This document shows, piece by piece, positions 16,363 to 23,813 of a DNA stretch of 64,000 nt (position 1 is the first letter of the stretch; each line of letters starts with the position of its first letter). Source of the stretch: Desulfolinea sp050305405 (GTDB taxonomy: Bacteria; Chloroflexota; Anaerolineae; Anaerolineales; Villigracilaceae); contig JBNLFG010000017.1 of assembly GCA_050305405.1 (NCBI GenBank), positions 1 to 64,000 on the forward strand, written 5' to 3'. The notes below the pieces were generated by a model. That model had not been told where the DNA came from and ran no database searches. It saw only the letters and a list, made by a program, of their open reading frames with translations. The position numbers and the translations under genes were made by a program.

Positions 16363-17097
16363 TTATTGTTTCGACTGATACCACAAAGCCGCTTGCACAC
16401 GATTATTGATGTGCAGTTTATCGAGAATAAATCTTAAATGCGAACGCACGGTATTCACCGAGATCGTCAAGCGGTTGGCGATCTCTTTATTTGTCAGCCC
16501 CTCTGCTACAAGCTCGAGCACTTCGCGTTCGCGCGGGGTGAGCAGGTTAATGGAATCATCTTCGGGGGCGACTGTTTCTTCGGGCTCGGCAGCCAAACCC
16601 ACGTCCACGGGCGTTTCGGGCGGCGCATCCGCCGCTTCTTCCTTTTTCCCTTTGGCGATTGCCGCAAATTCATTCAGCAGACGCGGCACCATCGCGGGCG
16701 GGATAATCGCATCGCCTGCCGCCACCGCCAGGATCGCTTCGCGCATCTGCTTTGAATCGGTGACCGCTTTCAAGACATAACCCTGCGCCCCCGCCTTGAT
16801 CGCGTCGAACAGGTCTTCATCCTTTTCGGATGCCGTGATCATGACCACCTTCACAGACGGATATTTCTTCAAGATCTGGCGCGTGGCTTCGATGCCGCTG
16901 ATGCCGGGCATGCGCACGTCCATCAGAATCACATCGGGCAGCGGCTCGCCAAGCAATTCAAGCGCCTGCTCGCCGTTGCTGGCTTCACCCAACACTGAAA
17001 AACGCTCGTCACGCTTGAGCAGGCTGGCAACGCCATCGCGAAACAGGTGGTGGTCATCGACCAGCATCACGCGGATGGGAAAATTCACTTCACTCAT
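16363..17097 (-). CDS. NarL/LuxR-family response regulator
   Basis: A 244-residue two-component regulator. The receiver domain spans residues ~8-125 with the acidic pair 'VDDHH', phospho-acceptor D60 in 'PDVILMDVRMPG', the Thr/Ser region 'MITASEKDED' and Lys in 'YVLKAV'. The C-terminal LuxR-type helix-turn-helix (~180-240) contains 'LTPREREVLELVAEGLTNKE'. The linker (~150-180) is unusually long and rich in Glu, Ala and Pro. It starts 10 bases after the histidine-kinase gene and is surely its partner. The nearest candidate target is the cytochrome pair just downstream. Confidence 0.95.
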   Translation of the reverse strand: MSEVNFPIRVMLVDDHHLFRDGVASLLKRDERFSVLGEASNGEQALELLGEPLPDVILMDVRMPGISGIEATRQILKKYPSVKVVMITASEKDEDLFDAIKAGAQGYVLKAVTDSKQMREAILAVAAGDAIIPPAMVPRLLNEFAAIAKGKKEEAADAPPETPVDVGLAAEPEETVAPEDDSINLLTPREREVLELVAEGLTNKEIANRLTISVNTVRSHLRFILDKLHINNRVQAALWYQSKQ

Positions 17098-17107
17098 ATA
17101 GACTCCA

Positions 17108-19099
17108 TTAAATGGGCAGCTTCGCCAGAATTACGGTGCCTTTGCGCGGCTCACTCAGCACATCAAAAGCGCCCCCCAAGCGCTCGGCACGCTCACGCAT
17201 AATGCTTAAACCAAAATGCTGCGAACGCAGTTCGGGATCATAGACAAAGCCCGCGCCATCATCTTCGATGCGCAGGATAGCAAAATTATTTTGGATGTCG
17301 AGATCGATATGGATATGCTGCGCGTTGGCATGTTTGCGGACATTGGTGAGCGCCTCCTGCAGGATGCGCAGCAGTTCGCTCTCGACGAGGGGCGGCAGTT
17401 GCCCTTCAACATCCCGAGCGTGGAAAGTGGTTTCCAGCCCGCTGCGTTGACGGAATTCCGCGATCCAGGCAGCAGCGGTGAGCGCCAAATTGCCCGTTGG
17501 GTGCGTGCGCAGGCCGTCGATGGACTCACGCACATCGTAGGACGCATCCCGCACAACGTTGCGAATCTCTTTGATCTCATCACTTGCGCGCTCGGTTTCG
17601 CCGTTTTGTAGGTCTTCTTCGAGCAGTTCGGTTTTGATGCTCAACCAGCCAAGGGTTTGCGCCAAACTATCGTGCAACTCGCGTGAGATACGCGTGCGCT
17701 CCTCGAGCACAGCGATCTGCTCGAGCTGCTGGTGGTAGATGGCGTTCTCGATGGCGATCCCTAGTTGATTGCCGATGCTTTCGAGCAGTTGCATCAATTC
17801 CGGCGCGAAGCTGGCGCGTTCTTTGCTAAAAAGCACCAGCTTCCCTACTGCACGATTCCGTGAGCGCAAAACAATGGATGCAGCCCTTCGATAGCCTGCT
17901 TGATTAGCTTGGCAGCCTTCGGGCGCAAGGCACTTGTGGGATGGATAGAGGGTGCGACACATTTCCACATGCACATCCTGCACTTCGACAGAATCCAGCA
18001 CAGGGGCAGGGGCGTATTCGCGCTCGATGGTTTGGAAACAGTTGACAACCGTTTCATCCAACCCGATATGCGCGATCATGCGAGTCTTCCCTTCTGCTTC
18101 GTAGACCTGCACAAAACCGCCATCGGCATTGGCAATATCAACGATCTTGGCGAGCGCTTCTTTGAGCACTGTATCCAGATCACCGGCGCGACTTAGGATC
18201 AGGGCGATCTTGGAGATGGTGTCCAACTCGTGGGTGCGCTGTGAAATGCGTTTTTCAAGCGAGTTTTGTGAAACTTGCAAATTGCCGACCATCTGGTTGA
18301 GCGTTTGCCCAAAGATCTGTAGTTCATCGCCGGTTTGCAGGTCGCTGCGCACGGCGTAATCACCATCGCCGATAGCATTAGCAACATTCTTTAGTTCGCC
18401 AACCGGCAAAATGACCATCTTACGCACCATCAAGTAGAGGGTGATCATCACCAAACCCACGATGCCGACCGCAGAAAAGGTCAACATACGACGACTTCTT
18501 TGCAGAGCGGCATCCATCTCTTTGGTGGAAACCATCACACTCAACCCGCCGCGTACATCGCCGATCTCGTAGCCCTGATCGGCGTGACACTCAAGACAGC
18601 TTTCCTGCACTTCGAGCGGGATCATCAATCGGTAAAAGGGTTCATCACCTGTACGGTCGAACGAAGCAACCGGCTCGAACTCTTCTTCAAAATGAACCAG
18701 GGCATCGTGCTCAAATGAATCTGGGGCGTTGTCGGGATTCGTCAACATCAGGCTGGTGATGTGAAAACGGTAATTACTGGTTTCATTCGAGAGCAAGGAC
18801 AGCTCTTTGGTCACCATTGCGGGGGATTTTTGATAGTAGCCATCTTCCTTCTCAAGGAAGAAAGAGCCGGGGGTATTCGTCCAGACCCCTTCATAGGAAG
18901 CGACCCAGTTACGCACCAATGCCATTTCAGAGAGCAGCGCATCTGCCTGAGCATGGATCTGGTTGAGATGCTGCTCTTTTTCGTTTTGGTAAATGGCAAC
19001 AAAAAGCAGCACGATCGTCAGGGTAACAACTGCGCCAATACCAAGGGTCAAGCGCACGCCAATACTATTGAACGGAGAAGGGGATTTCTTTTTACTCAT
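17108..19099 (-). CDS. NarX-type sensor histidine kinase with a periplasmic c-heme sensor domain
   Basis: A 663-residue kinase. A first membrane helix (~15-35) leads to an extracytoplasmic domain that carries a single CxxCH heme motif ('SCLECHADQGYEIGDVRGG', about residue 167), as in the DUF3365/Tll0287-like redox sensors. A second helix (~205-225), a HAMP segment, a GAF domain (~305-450) and a HisKA_3 kinase core follow; the phosphorylated His is in 'RISRELHDSLAQTLG' near residue 475 and the ATPase glycine box is 'EDDGAGF'. It overlaps the Crp-like gene by 8 bases. The heme suggests sensing of redox state or a nitrogen oxide outside the membrane. Confidence 0.93.
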   Translation of the reverse strand: MSKKKSPSPFNSIGVRLTLGIGAVVTLTIVLLFVAIYQNEKEQHLNQIHAQADALLSEMALVRNWVASYEGVWTNTPGSFFLEKEDGYYQKSPAMVTKELSLLSNETSNYRFHITSLMLTNPDNAPDSFEHDALVHFEEEFEPVASFDRTGDEPFYRLMIPLEVQESCLECHADQGYEIGDVRGGLSVMVSTKEMDAALQRSRRMLTFSAVGIVGLVMITLYLMVRKMVILPVGELKNVANAIGDGDYAVRSDLQTGDELQIFGQTLNQMVGNLQVSQNSLEKRISQRTHELDTISKIALILSRAGDLDTVLKEALAKIVDIANADGGFVQVYEAEGKTRMIAHIGLDETVVNCFQTIEREYAPAPVLDSVEVQDVHVEMCRTLYPSHKCLAPEGCQANQAGYRRAASIVLRSRNRAVGKLVLFSKERASFAPELMQLLESIGNQLGIAIENAIYHQQLEQIAVLEERTRISRELHDSLAQTLGWLSIKTELLEEDLQNGETERASDEIKEIRNVVRDASYDVRESIDGLRTHPTGNLALTAAAWIAEFRQRSGLETTFHARDVEGQLPPLVESELLRILQEALTNVRKHANAQHIHIDLDIQNNFAILRIEDDGAGFVYDPELRSQHFGLSIMRERAERLGGAFDVLSEPRKGTVILAKLPI

Positions 19100-19763
19100 G
19101 CGTCATCTCTGCGAGCTTGGTACGGTCTTTGAAAACGATCTCAACGCGATTGATGTCGATCATGCCCTGCGCCGCAAATTGATGTAGGGTTTTACTGACC
19201 AACTCGCGGGTCGTGCCGACACTGTGCGCCATCTCATCCAATGTCAGGTCGCGGGGCGTCGCTTCCCCTTCTGCGGGATCGTAATGCGTCAACAATAATC
19301 TCGCCAAGCGTCCGGCGACCGGATGAAAGGCAAATCCATAGATGAAATCACGCGCCTGCCGCAGGGTGCGGATCAAGTAACGATTGACCGCCCAGGCTGC
19401 ATCCACATTCTGTGACAGGATCGGCATCAAGTCACGCCCATGCCAGAGATAGACATCACTCTCTTCAAGCACTTCCAACGAAGCGGGCATCGGGTCATTG
19501 TCAAAAAGTGAGTGTCCCCAAACCACGTCACCTGCCTTGGGGCGTAAAACAACCTGTCGCTTGCCATCAGGCGCAAGCATGACCCAGTTCAACTTTCCCG
19601 AAACGAGATAGAGCGTATGCGGCCAGAGATCACCTTGAAAGCAGATAATCTCGCCCCTTTTATAATGCTTACGTACCGCCACTTGTGCCAAGCCCTGCAG
19701 GTCTTGGCTAGAAAAGTGTTGAAAAATATCGTCCTTGAGAAGGTCTGCCGAAAAATCACTCAT
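19092..19763 (-). CDS. Crp/Fnr-family transcriptional regulator
   Basis: A 223-residue regulator with an N-terminal cyclic-nucleotide-binding-like beta barrel (~20-130, 'RGEIICFQGDLWPHTLYLV') and a C-terminal winged helix (~150-215, 'TLDEMAHSVGTTRELVSKTL'). The cysteine cluster of oxygen-sensing Fnr is absent, so it is closer to the Dnr/Crp side; heme or NO sensing is possible. It heads the operon Crp-kinase-regulator, with an 8-base overlap (ATGAGTAA) to the kinase. It is divergent from a plus-strand membrane-protein operon that it might control. Confidence 0.93.
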   Translation of the reverse strand: MSDFSADLLKDDIFQHFSSQDLQGLAQVAVRKHYKRGEIICFQGDLWPHTLYLVSGKLNWVMLAPDGKRQVVLRPKAGDVVWGHSLFDNDPMPASLEVLEESDVYLWHGRDLMPILSQNVDAAWAVNRYLIRTLRQARDFIYGFAFHPVAGRLARLLLTHYDPAEGEATPRDLTLDEMAHSVGTTRELVSKTLHQFAAQGMIDINRVEIVFKDRTKLAEMTHE

Positions 19764-19777
19764 AGATTGCTTGCCTA

Positions 19778-19810
19778 ATTTACAAAAGTATAAAGACTCG
19801 ATCTGTAAAT
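19778..19810. promoter_or_regulatory. Possible operator in the divergent promoter region
   Basis: In the 111-base gap between the Crp-like gene and the plus-strand operon there is an inverted repeat ATTTACA (19778-19784) / TGTAAAT (19804-19810) with a 19-base spacer. It could bind a regulator of either operon. It is short, and I see no perfect Crp or Fnr box. Confidence 0.35.
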
Positions 19811-19874
19811 GCCGTTAAGCTAGTGGTTCGTAGATTATACAGGTTAACTTTTATCCATACCGAAGGAGTTCAAA

Positions 19875-20132
19875 ATGAATAAATGGACACGTCAAATTCA
19901 TCGTTGGTTCGCTATCCCTACGTTGATTCTTATCCCGCTGGCGGTTGTCTCGAAATTCTCAGGTGGCGCTTTTCACCTTCCGCCACAGTTTGAGCAGTTT
20001 CAGTCTTTGCTGATGCTTTTGCTTGCCATTACTGGTGGATACCTTTATTTGATCCCTTATCTTGCCAAAAAGAATCGCAAAAAACGCAAGAAGGCTGCTC
20101 TTTCTACCATACAGACCGAGAAAGTCTCGTGA
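19875..20132 (+). CDS. Small two-helix membrane protein ('IHRW' type)
   Basis: An 85-residue protein that starts 'MNKWTRQIHRWFAIPTLIL', a pattern seen at the start of PepSY-like and cytochrome b-like membrane proteins, and ends with a very basic tail ('KKNRKKRKKAA'). Two hydrophobic helices lie at ~13-32 and ~42-62. GAAGGAGTTCAAA precedes the ATG. Its TGA overlaps the next start (GTGA), so translation is coupled. The His in the first helix could bind heme or quinone; the function is unknown. Confidence 0.82.
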   Translation: MNKWTRQIHRWFAIPTLILIPLAVVSKFSGGAFHLPPQFEQFQSLLMLLLAITGGYLYLIPYLAKKNRKKRKKAALSTIQTEKVS

Positions 20133-20527
20133 CCAAACCATCGAAACCCATTAAAAGCGCGACCATTCTGGCTTTTATCGTTGGCGTAACGGCTGTTTTC
20201 GCTGGGGCACGTGTGGCGATCTTTAAACAAGGGATGCCCTATCTTCAGGGACTTCCTGCTTACAACCTGATCTTGGGCGTATTCAGTCTTTTTCCGGTTA
20301 CTTTTTGGATTTGGAAAAAGTCGAAATTCGCTATTCCCGCTTCGATTGCCTTCTTAGCCAGTCACAGCATCGTTTTGCTGATCTTAATTATCGGCTATTT
20401 GGGCACAGTTTCTATCTATAGTCTTGGCGCAATGCTTTTCAGGGTGATTGTCTGGAGCATCATTTTGAGATTACTACTTCTCCACAAGAAAGAAATTTCT
20501 CCCGAAGATAAAGGAAGAGCTCTATGA
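20129..20527 (+). CDS. Four-helix membrane protein of unknown function
   Basis: A 132-residue protein with GTG start, four hydrophobic segments (~9-27, 42-60, 67-87, 95-113) and no recognised motif. It overlaps both neighbours by four bases (GTGA and ATGA), so the three genes 19875-21738 form one tightly coupled operon. By position it is likely to be a partner of the large channel-like protein that follows. Confidence 0.8.
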   Translation: MTKPSKPIKSATILAFIVGVTAVFAGARVAIFKQGMPYLQGLPAYNLILGVFSLFPVTFWIWKKSKFAIPASIAFLASHSIVLLILIIGYLGTVSIYSLGAMLFRVIVWSIILRLLLLHKKEISPEDKGRAL

Positions 20528-21738
20528 TCCCCTACATGCTCATGACCTTTTTATATTTTGGCGTCGCCATTGTGGCGTCATTGGCAGCTGCATTCTCGCT
20601 GTGGAACCTGTCGCCCTGGATCCATGGCACGGTTTGGCTGCGTGTCCATTTCATCACGCTTGGCGTACTGACCGAGCTTCTCTTTGGAGCCATGCCAATT
20701 TTGACAGCGAAAGCGCATAAGTTGCCGCGCCCCAAAATCCGCTGGGATATTTGGTTGGCGCTAAACGTCGGGATTATTTTGCTCCTGATCGGCATTCCCC
20801 CGACGAATAAAGTCCCGATCATTGCCGGTGGCACGCTGGTTTTCACAGCGACAACGCTGTTACTGTTCCAATTGGCTGGGATCCGCGCGAAATCAGAAAA
20901 GGCACTAGAAGTCAACGAAGGGCGCAAGTTTTATGTCGCCGGGCTCTTCTTTTTCTTGATTGGCATTCTTGTTGGCACAGGCATATTTCCGCGCTGGGAA
21001 GAAGCACTCGGTATCGTTGGCGATATTACTGAAATACATATTCATGCCAATAATTGGGGCTTTATGGCACTGGTCTTCGCCGGCTTTTTCGTGGACTTAT
21101 ATCCCAAATGGGCAAAACGCCCCTTGTATAACCCCAAAGCCATCTCCCCAATTTTCTGGATGATGAGTATCGGTGCAATGAGTCTTATCCTTAGCCCGTG
21201 GTTTGCCAGTCAAGTTCTGGCAGGGATCGGCGCTGTTCTGCACACATCTGCCAATGTCTGGCTGCTGATCATTGCTATCAAACCTTTGCGTGGCGACAAA
21301 TCCGCCTGGACTGCCGGTATGGCGCAAATGTTGATCTCCTATATTTGGCTATTTGCGCCCCTATCGATGGCTCCATTTGTGATCTTTGGCGTCGAAAGTA
21401 TGCTCCCAGCAGACCTGCTGGCAAAGACGACCCCACAGGCATTGATCTATGGCTGGCTGCTCCAATTTGGATATGCGGTCGTGCCTTACTTTTTCCAACG
21501 CTTCTTTATCGGCGAAGAACATGCTGAATTAGGCGGCACCTGGCTTAGTTTTTGGCTGGTGAATGTAGGAGCTATCTTTCTGTGGCTCAGCATTTTCATC
21601 GAACCCGCCCGTGGCATACTGCATGGTAGCGCTTATCTGATCTGGATGGCTTCATTTATCCCGGTGCTCATCGAACTATGGAATAAAACAAAAGCCGGAA
21701 TGTTGAAAGCTGAAACAGCGGTTTTTCGCGCAGACTAA
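20524..21738 (+). CDS. Polytopic membrane protein with conserved histidines, distantly like heme-copper oxidase subunit I or NnrS
   Basis: A 404-residue protein with about twelve hydrophobic helices. Conserved-looking His residues fall in helices: 'LRVHFITLGVLTE', 'EIHIHANNWGFM' and 'GAVLHTSANVW'. The 'HxHANNWGF' string recalls the 'HxHLNLxGW' helix of heme-copper oxidase-like and NnrS-like proteins, which bind heme and are linked to NO stress. There is no copper-site signature that I can identify. It ends a three-gene operon divergent from the Crp-kinase-regulator operon, so a role in nitrogen-oxide or redox physiology is a reasonable guess. Confidence 0.7.
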   Translation: MIPYMLMTFLYFGVAIVASLAAAFSLWNLSPWIHGTVWLRVHFITLGVLTELLFGAMPILTAKAHKLPRPKIRWDIWLALNVGIILLLIGIPPTNKVPIIAGGTLVFTATTLLLFQLAGIRAKSEKALEVNEGRKFYVAGLFFFLIGILVGTGIFPRWEEALGIVGDITEIHIHANNWGFMALVFAGFFVDLYPKWAKRPLYNPKAISPIFWMMSIGAMSLILSPWFASQVLAGIGAVLHTSANVWLLIIAIKPLRGDKSAWTAGMAQMLISYIWLFAPLSMAPFVIFGVESMLPADLLAKTTPQALIYGWLLQFGYAVVPYFFQRFFIGEEHAELGGTWLSFWLVNVGAIFLWLSIFIEPARGILHGSAYLIWMASFIPVLIELWNKTKAGMLKAETAVFRAD

Positions 21739-21897
21739 TAAGCGCAAGAATTGCGTCAATCTCACTTCCGGTTTTATCTGGGTTTACCAACCCAAAAACC
21801 GTCTTAAAGGATGAATTGTTCTTCAATGCACAATCTTCTATAATGAGTTCGTAGTGAAATCAAATGAGTGCGTTCCATCTGAGATAAGGAAAATATC

Positions 21898-22575
21898 ATG
21901 GCTAAATTTCTACGTTTCATCGGCATTCTTTTCATGGGGTTGACCGCCGCCCTAACCATCCTGAGTGGCATCGGCACAGCTTGTGTTGCCATTGACGCAA
22001 CCCGCTATGACAGCATGAAAGCATTAGCGGATTATCAATGGCTCTACGTTTTCTATGTGCTGGCGACAACTGCCATCGGCATCTTCGGTGTACGTGCGAC
22101 GATCGGCTTGGTACGCGGTCACAAGACCGCCTATCGTGATGGGATGATCGCTCTCTCTTCGGGCACCCTGATCGGAGCCGCTCACATCTTCACGTCACGA
22201 GCGATCCGGGGTTCGTCCATGCCAGTGGATGCCATCGTATACGCAACCATCCTTACGCTGGTGATCTTCCTGATCTTCGGCTTCCCCAAAATCAGCCAGA
22301 TGGTCGGATTTGAAAAAGGCAGCGAGAATGGCAAAGCCGCCGCAGGTGGCATGACCGCCATCGTCGCCGGAATACTTTTTCTCAGTGTCCACATGTGGGC
22401 GGGCCCAACGCACATTCTCGACGGTGTCAACTATGCCGATGCTTTCCATACCAAGATGATGGTCACTGGTGGCACATTGATCTTGCTCGGGATCGGGCTT
22501 CTGGGAAGAGCAACGCGGGAAGCAGACGAAAGACAAATGCAGCAAGAGCATTCATCAGTAGATTGCGTGAAGTAG
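21898..22575 (+). CDS. Six-helix membrane protein of unknown function
   Basis: A 225-residue protein with about six hydrophobic segments and a polar, Gln/Glu-rich C-terminal tail. The first helix begins at once ('FLRFIGILFMGLTAALTIL'), followed by a loop 'CVAIDATRYDSMKALADYQW' and a second helix. GATAAGGAAAATATC precedes the ATG. It lies 159 bases after the previous operon with no clear terminator between them. I do not recognise the family. Confidence 0.8.
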   Translation: MAKFLRFIGILFMGLTAALTILSGIGTACVAIDATRYDSMKALADYQWLYVFYVLATTAIGIFGVRATIGLVRGHKTAYRDGMIALSSGTLIGAAHIFTSRAIRGSSMPVDAIVYATILTLVIFLIFGFPKISQMVGFEKGSENGKAAAGGMTAIVAGILFLSVHMWAGPTHILDGVNYADAFHTKMMVTGGTLILLGIGLLGRATREADERQMQQEHSSVDCVK

Positions 22576-22977
22576 AAGATATTGAGTTTGAAACAAAGTA
22601 CGCGAGAGCTAAACAACTCGGATGGGTGAAATAACAACTTGAAAAATTCTTACTGGATTTGTCCGATTCAGAGTGCGATCACTGTATGGACCCGGAAATT
22701 ACGGTACTTGTGCGTCAATCCAGTTTATTCAAGGAAATTGATGCAAATGGATTTTCGCAGGCAATGGATATTAGCGTTTCTCGCTCAATTGAAGAAGACG
22801 GGTTTTTCTTCGCGGACAAACCAATCATATCGAACGCTGGAATTGCGTATTACGACAGAGGGTAGCTCGCTTTGTTCGAAAAACTCTCTCTTTTTCGAAG
22901 ATAGATTATATGCATCATGTACGTAAGACTACGCCCCGTAACATATCTAACAAAACCTTAAATGAGAAATGATAAAT
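22576..22977. other. Non-coding stretch with a possible gene scrap
   Basis: No convincing gene. One plus-strand frame gives 68 codons (22659-22865) without a good start; it contains 'SECDHCMDPEITVLVRQ' and 'ADKPIISNAGIAYYDRG' and looks protein-like, perhaps the tail of a lost gene. The rest is AT-rich and leads into the comM-bearing repeat at 22978. Confidence 0.4.
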
Positions 22978-23353
22978 CTACACCATCATCCCCTTCGGAC
23001 GATACTGCAATGCCTCCGCTAGATGTGCAGATTGAATATTTTCTTCCCCTGCCAAATCAGCAATTGTGCGCGCTAATTTCAGGATGCGGTGATCGGCTCG
23101 CGCGGAGAGTTGAAGCTGGGTCATTGCAGCCTTGACAAGTTGTTGCCCCGCATCATCCAAAGACGATTCTCCCCGTCTACTGTCCGAGAGCTTTTCAAAA
23201 TCTACGCGCGGCACTTCGATGTGGATGTCAATGCGGTCGAGCATGGGGCCGGAGATACGTTTTTGGTAGCGGGTTTACGGTTTGGAGGGAGTAGGCGCAT
23301 TGACGTTCAGGGTCTGAAAAATAACCGCAAGGGCAGGGATACATACAACTGGC
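22978..23353 (-). pseudogene. comM remnant 2 (left island flank)
   Basis: The minus strand encodes the C-terminal part of ComM/YifB: 'YPCPCGYFSDPERQC' (frameshifted after this), 'MLDRIDIHIEVPRVDFEKLS', then a jump from 'RRGESS' to 'GQQLVKAAMTQLQLSARA' and the helical end 'LAEALQYRPKGMMV'. Compared with remnant 3 about 43 codons are deleted in the middle. ComM is a hexameric helicase-like ATPase needed for branch migration in transformation; this copy cannot work. It begins the left direct repeat of the glycan island. Confidence 0.85.
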
Positions 23354-23540
23354 ATGCTTTTTGACGGCTATAGTCCCAATTATCAGCATGGTTGGGACAA
23401 AAAACAGTATACTTTTCTATCTATTGATAACATGGGGGCATTGTACTCGTTATCTCTATTCCTTGGACAATAACCACGTATATTTCGTCCCAGGTTTAGG
23501 CATGATTAGAAATCCGTATCATTATTGTTGATGATGACAA
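22978..23540. repeat. Left copy of diverged direct repeat flanking the glycan island
   Basis: This segment aligns by eye with 39421-40110 in the same orientation: comM 3' end, then the shared stretch around GCAAGGGCAGGGATACA and CAACTGGCATG, then GTATACTTTTCT and a weaker match (TTTAGGCATGA versus TTTGGGCGTGA). The two copies lie about 16.4 kb apart and bracket the glycan genes. Similarity looks like roughly 75-80% in the comM part and lower after it. The left copy lacks ~129 bases of comM. Confidence 0.75.
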
Positions 23541-23813
23541 TTCTCTCTCATCTATAATCACCAAAACATAGCCTTGGCTAAACAAGCACAAGCGACAATA
23601 AAAATATGGTGAGAGCAAGACTGGTTATGCCTATATTGGGGGATAAATCATAAAAAGATTTATTTCTCAGGCGCTGCTCCGATTCAATGAAGTATAGACA
23701 ATAAATGCCTACGCTACTCTTTGTGGTTATACTATCAGTCAATATCTAACAAGTACCTTCTATGTTATTCTTGTAATTGAAATCCCAATTCTACAATCTT
23801 ATTTTAGCGCTTT
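23541..23813. other. AT-rich gap before the glycan island
   Basis: No gene, RNA or clear promoter is visible. The base composition becomes markedly more AT-rich here and stays so through the island. Confidence 0.6.
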
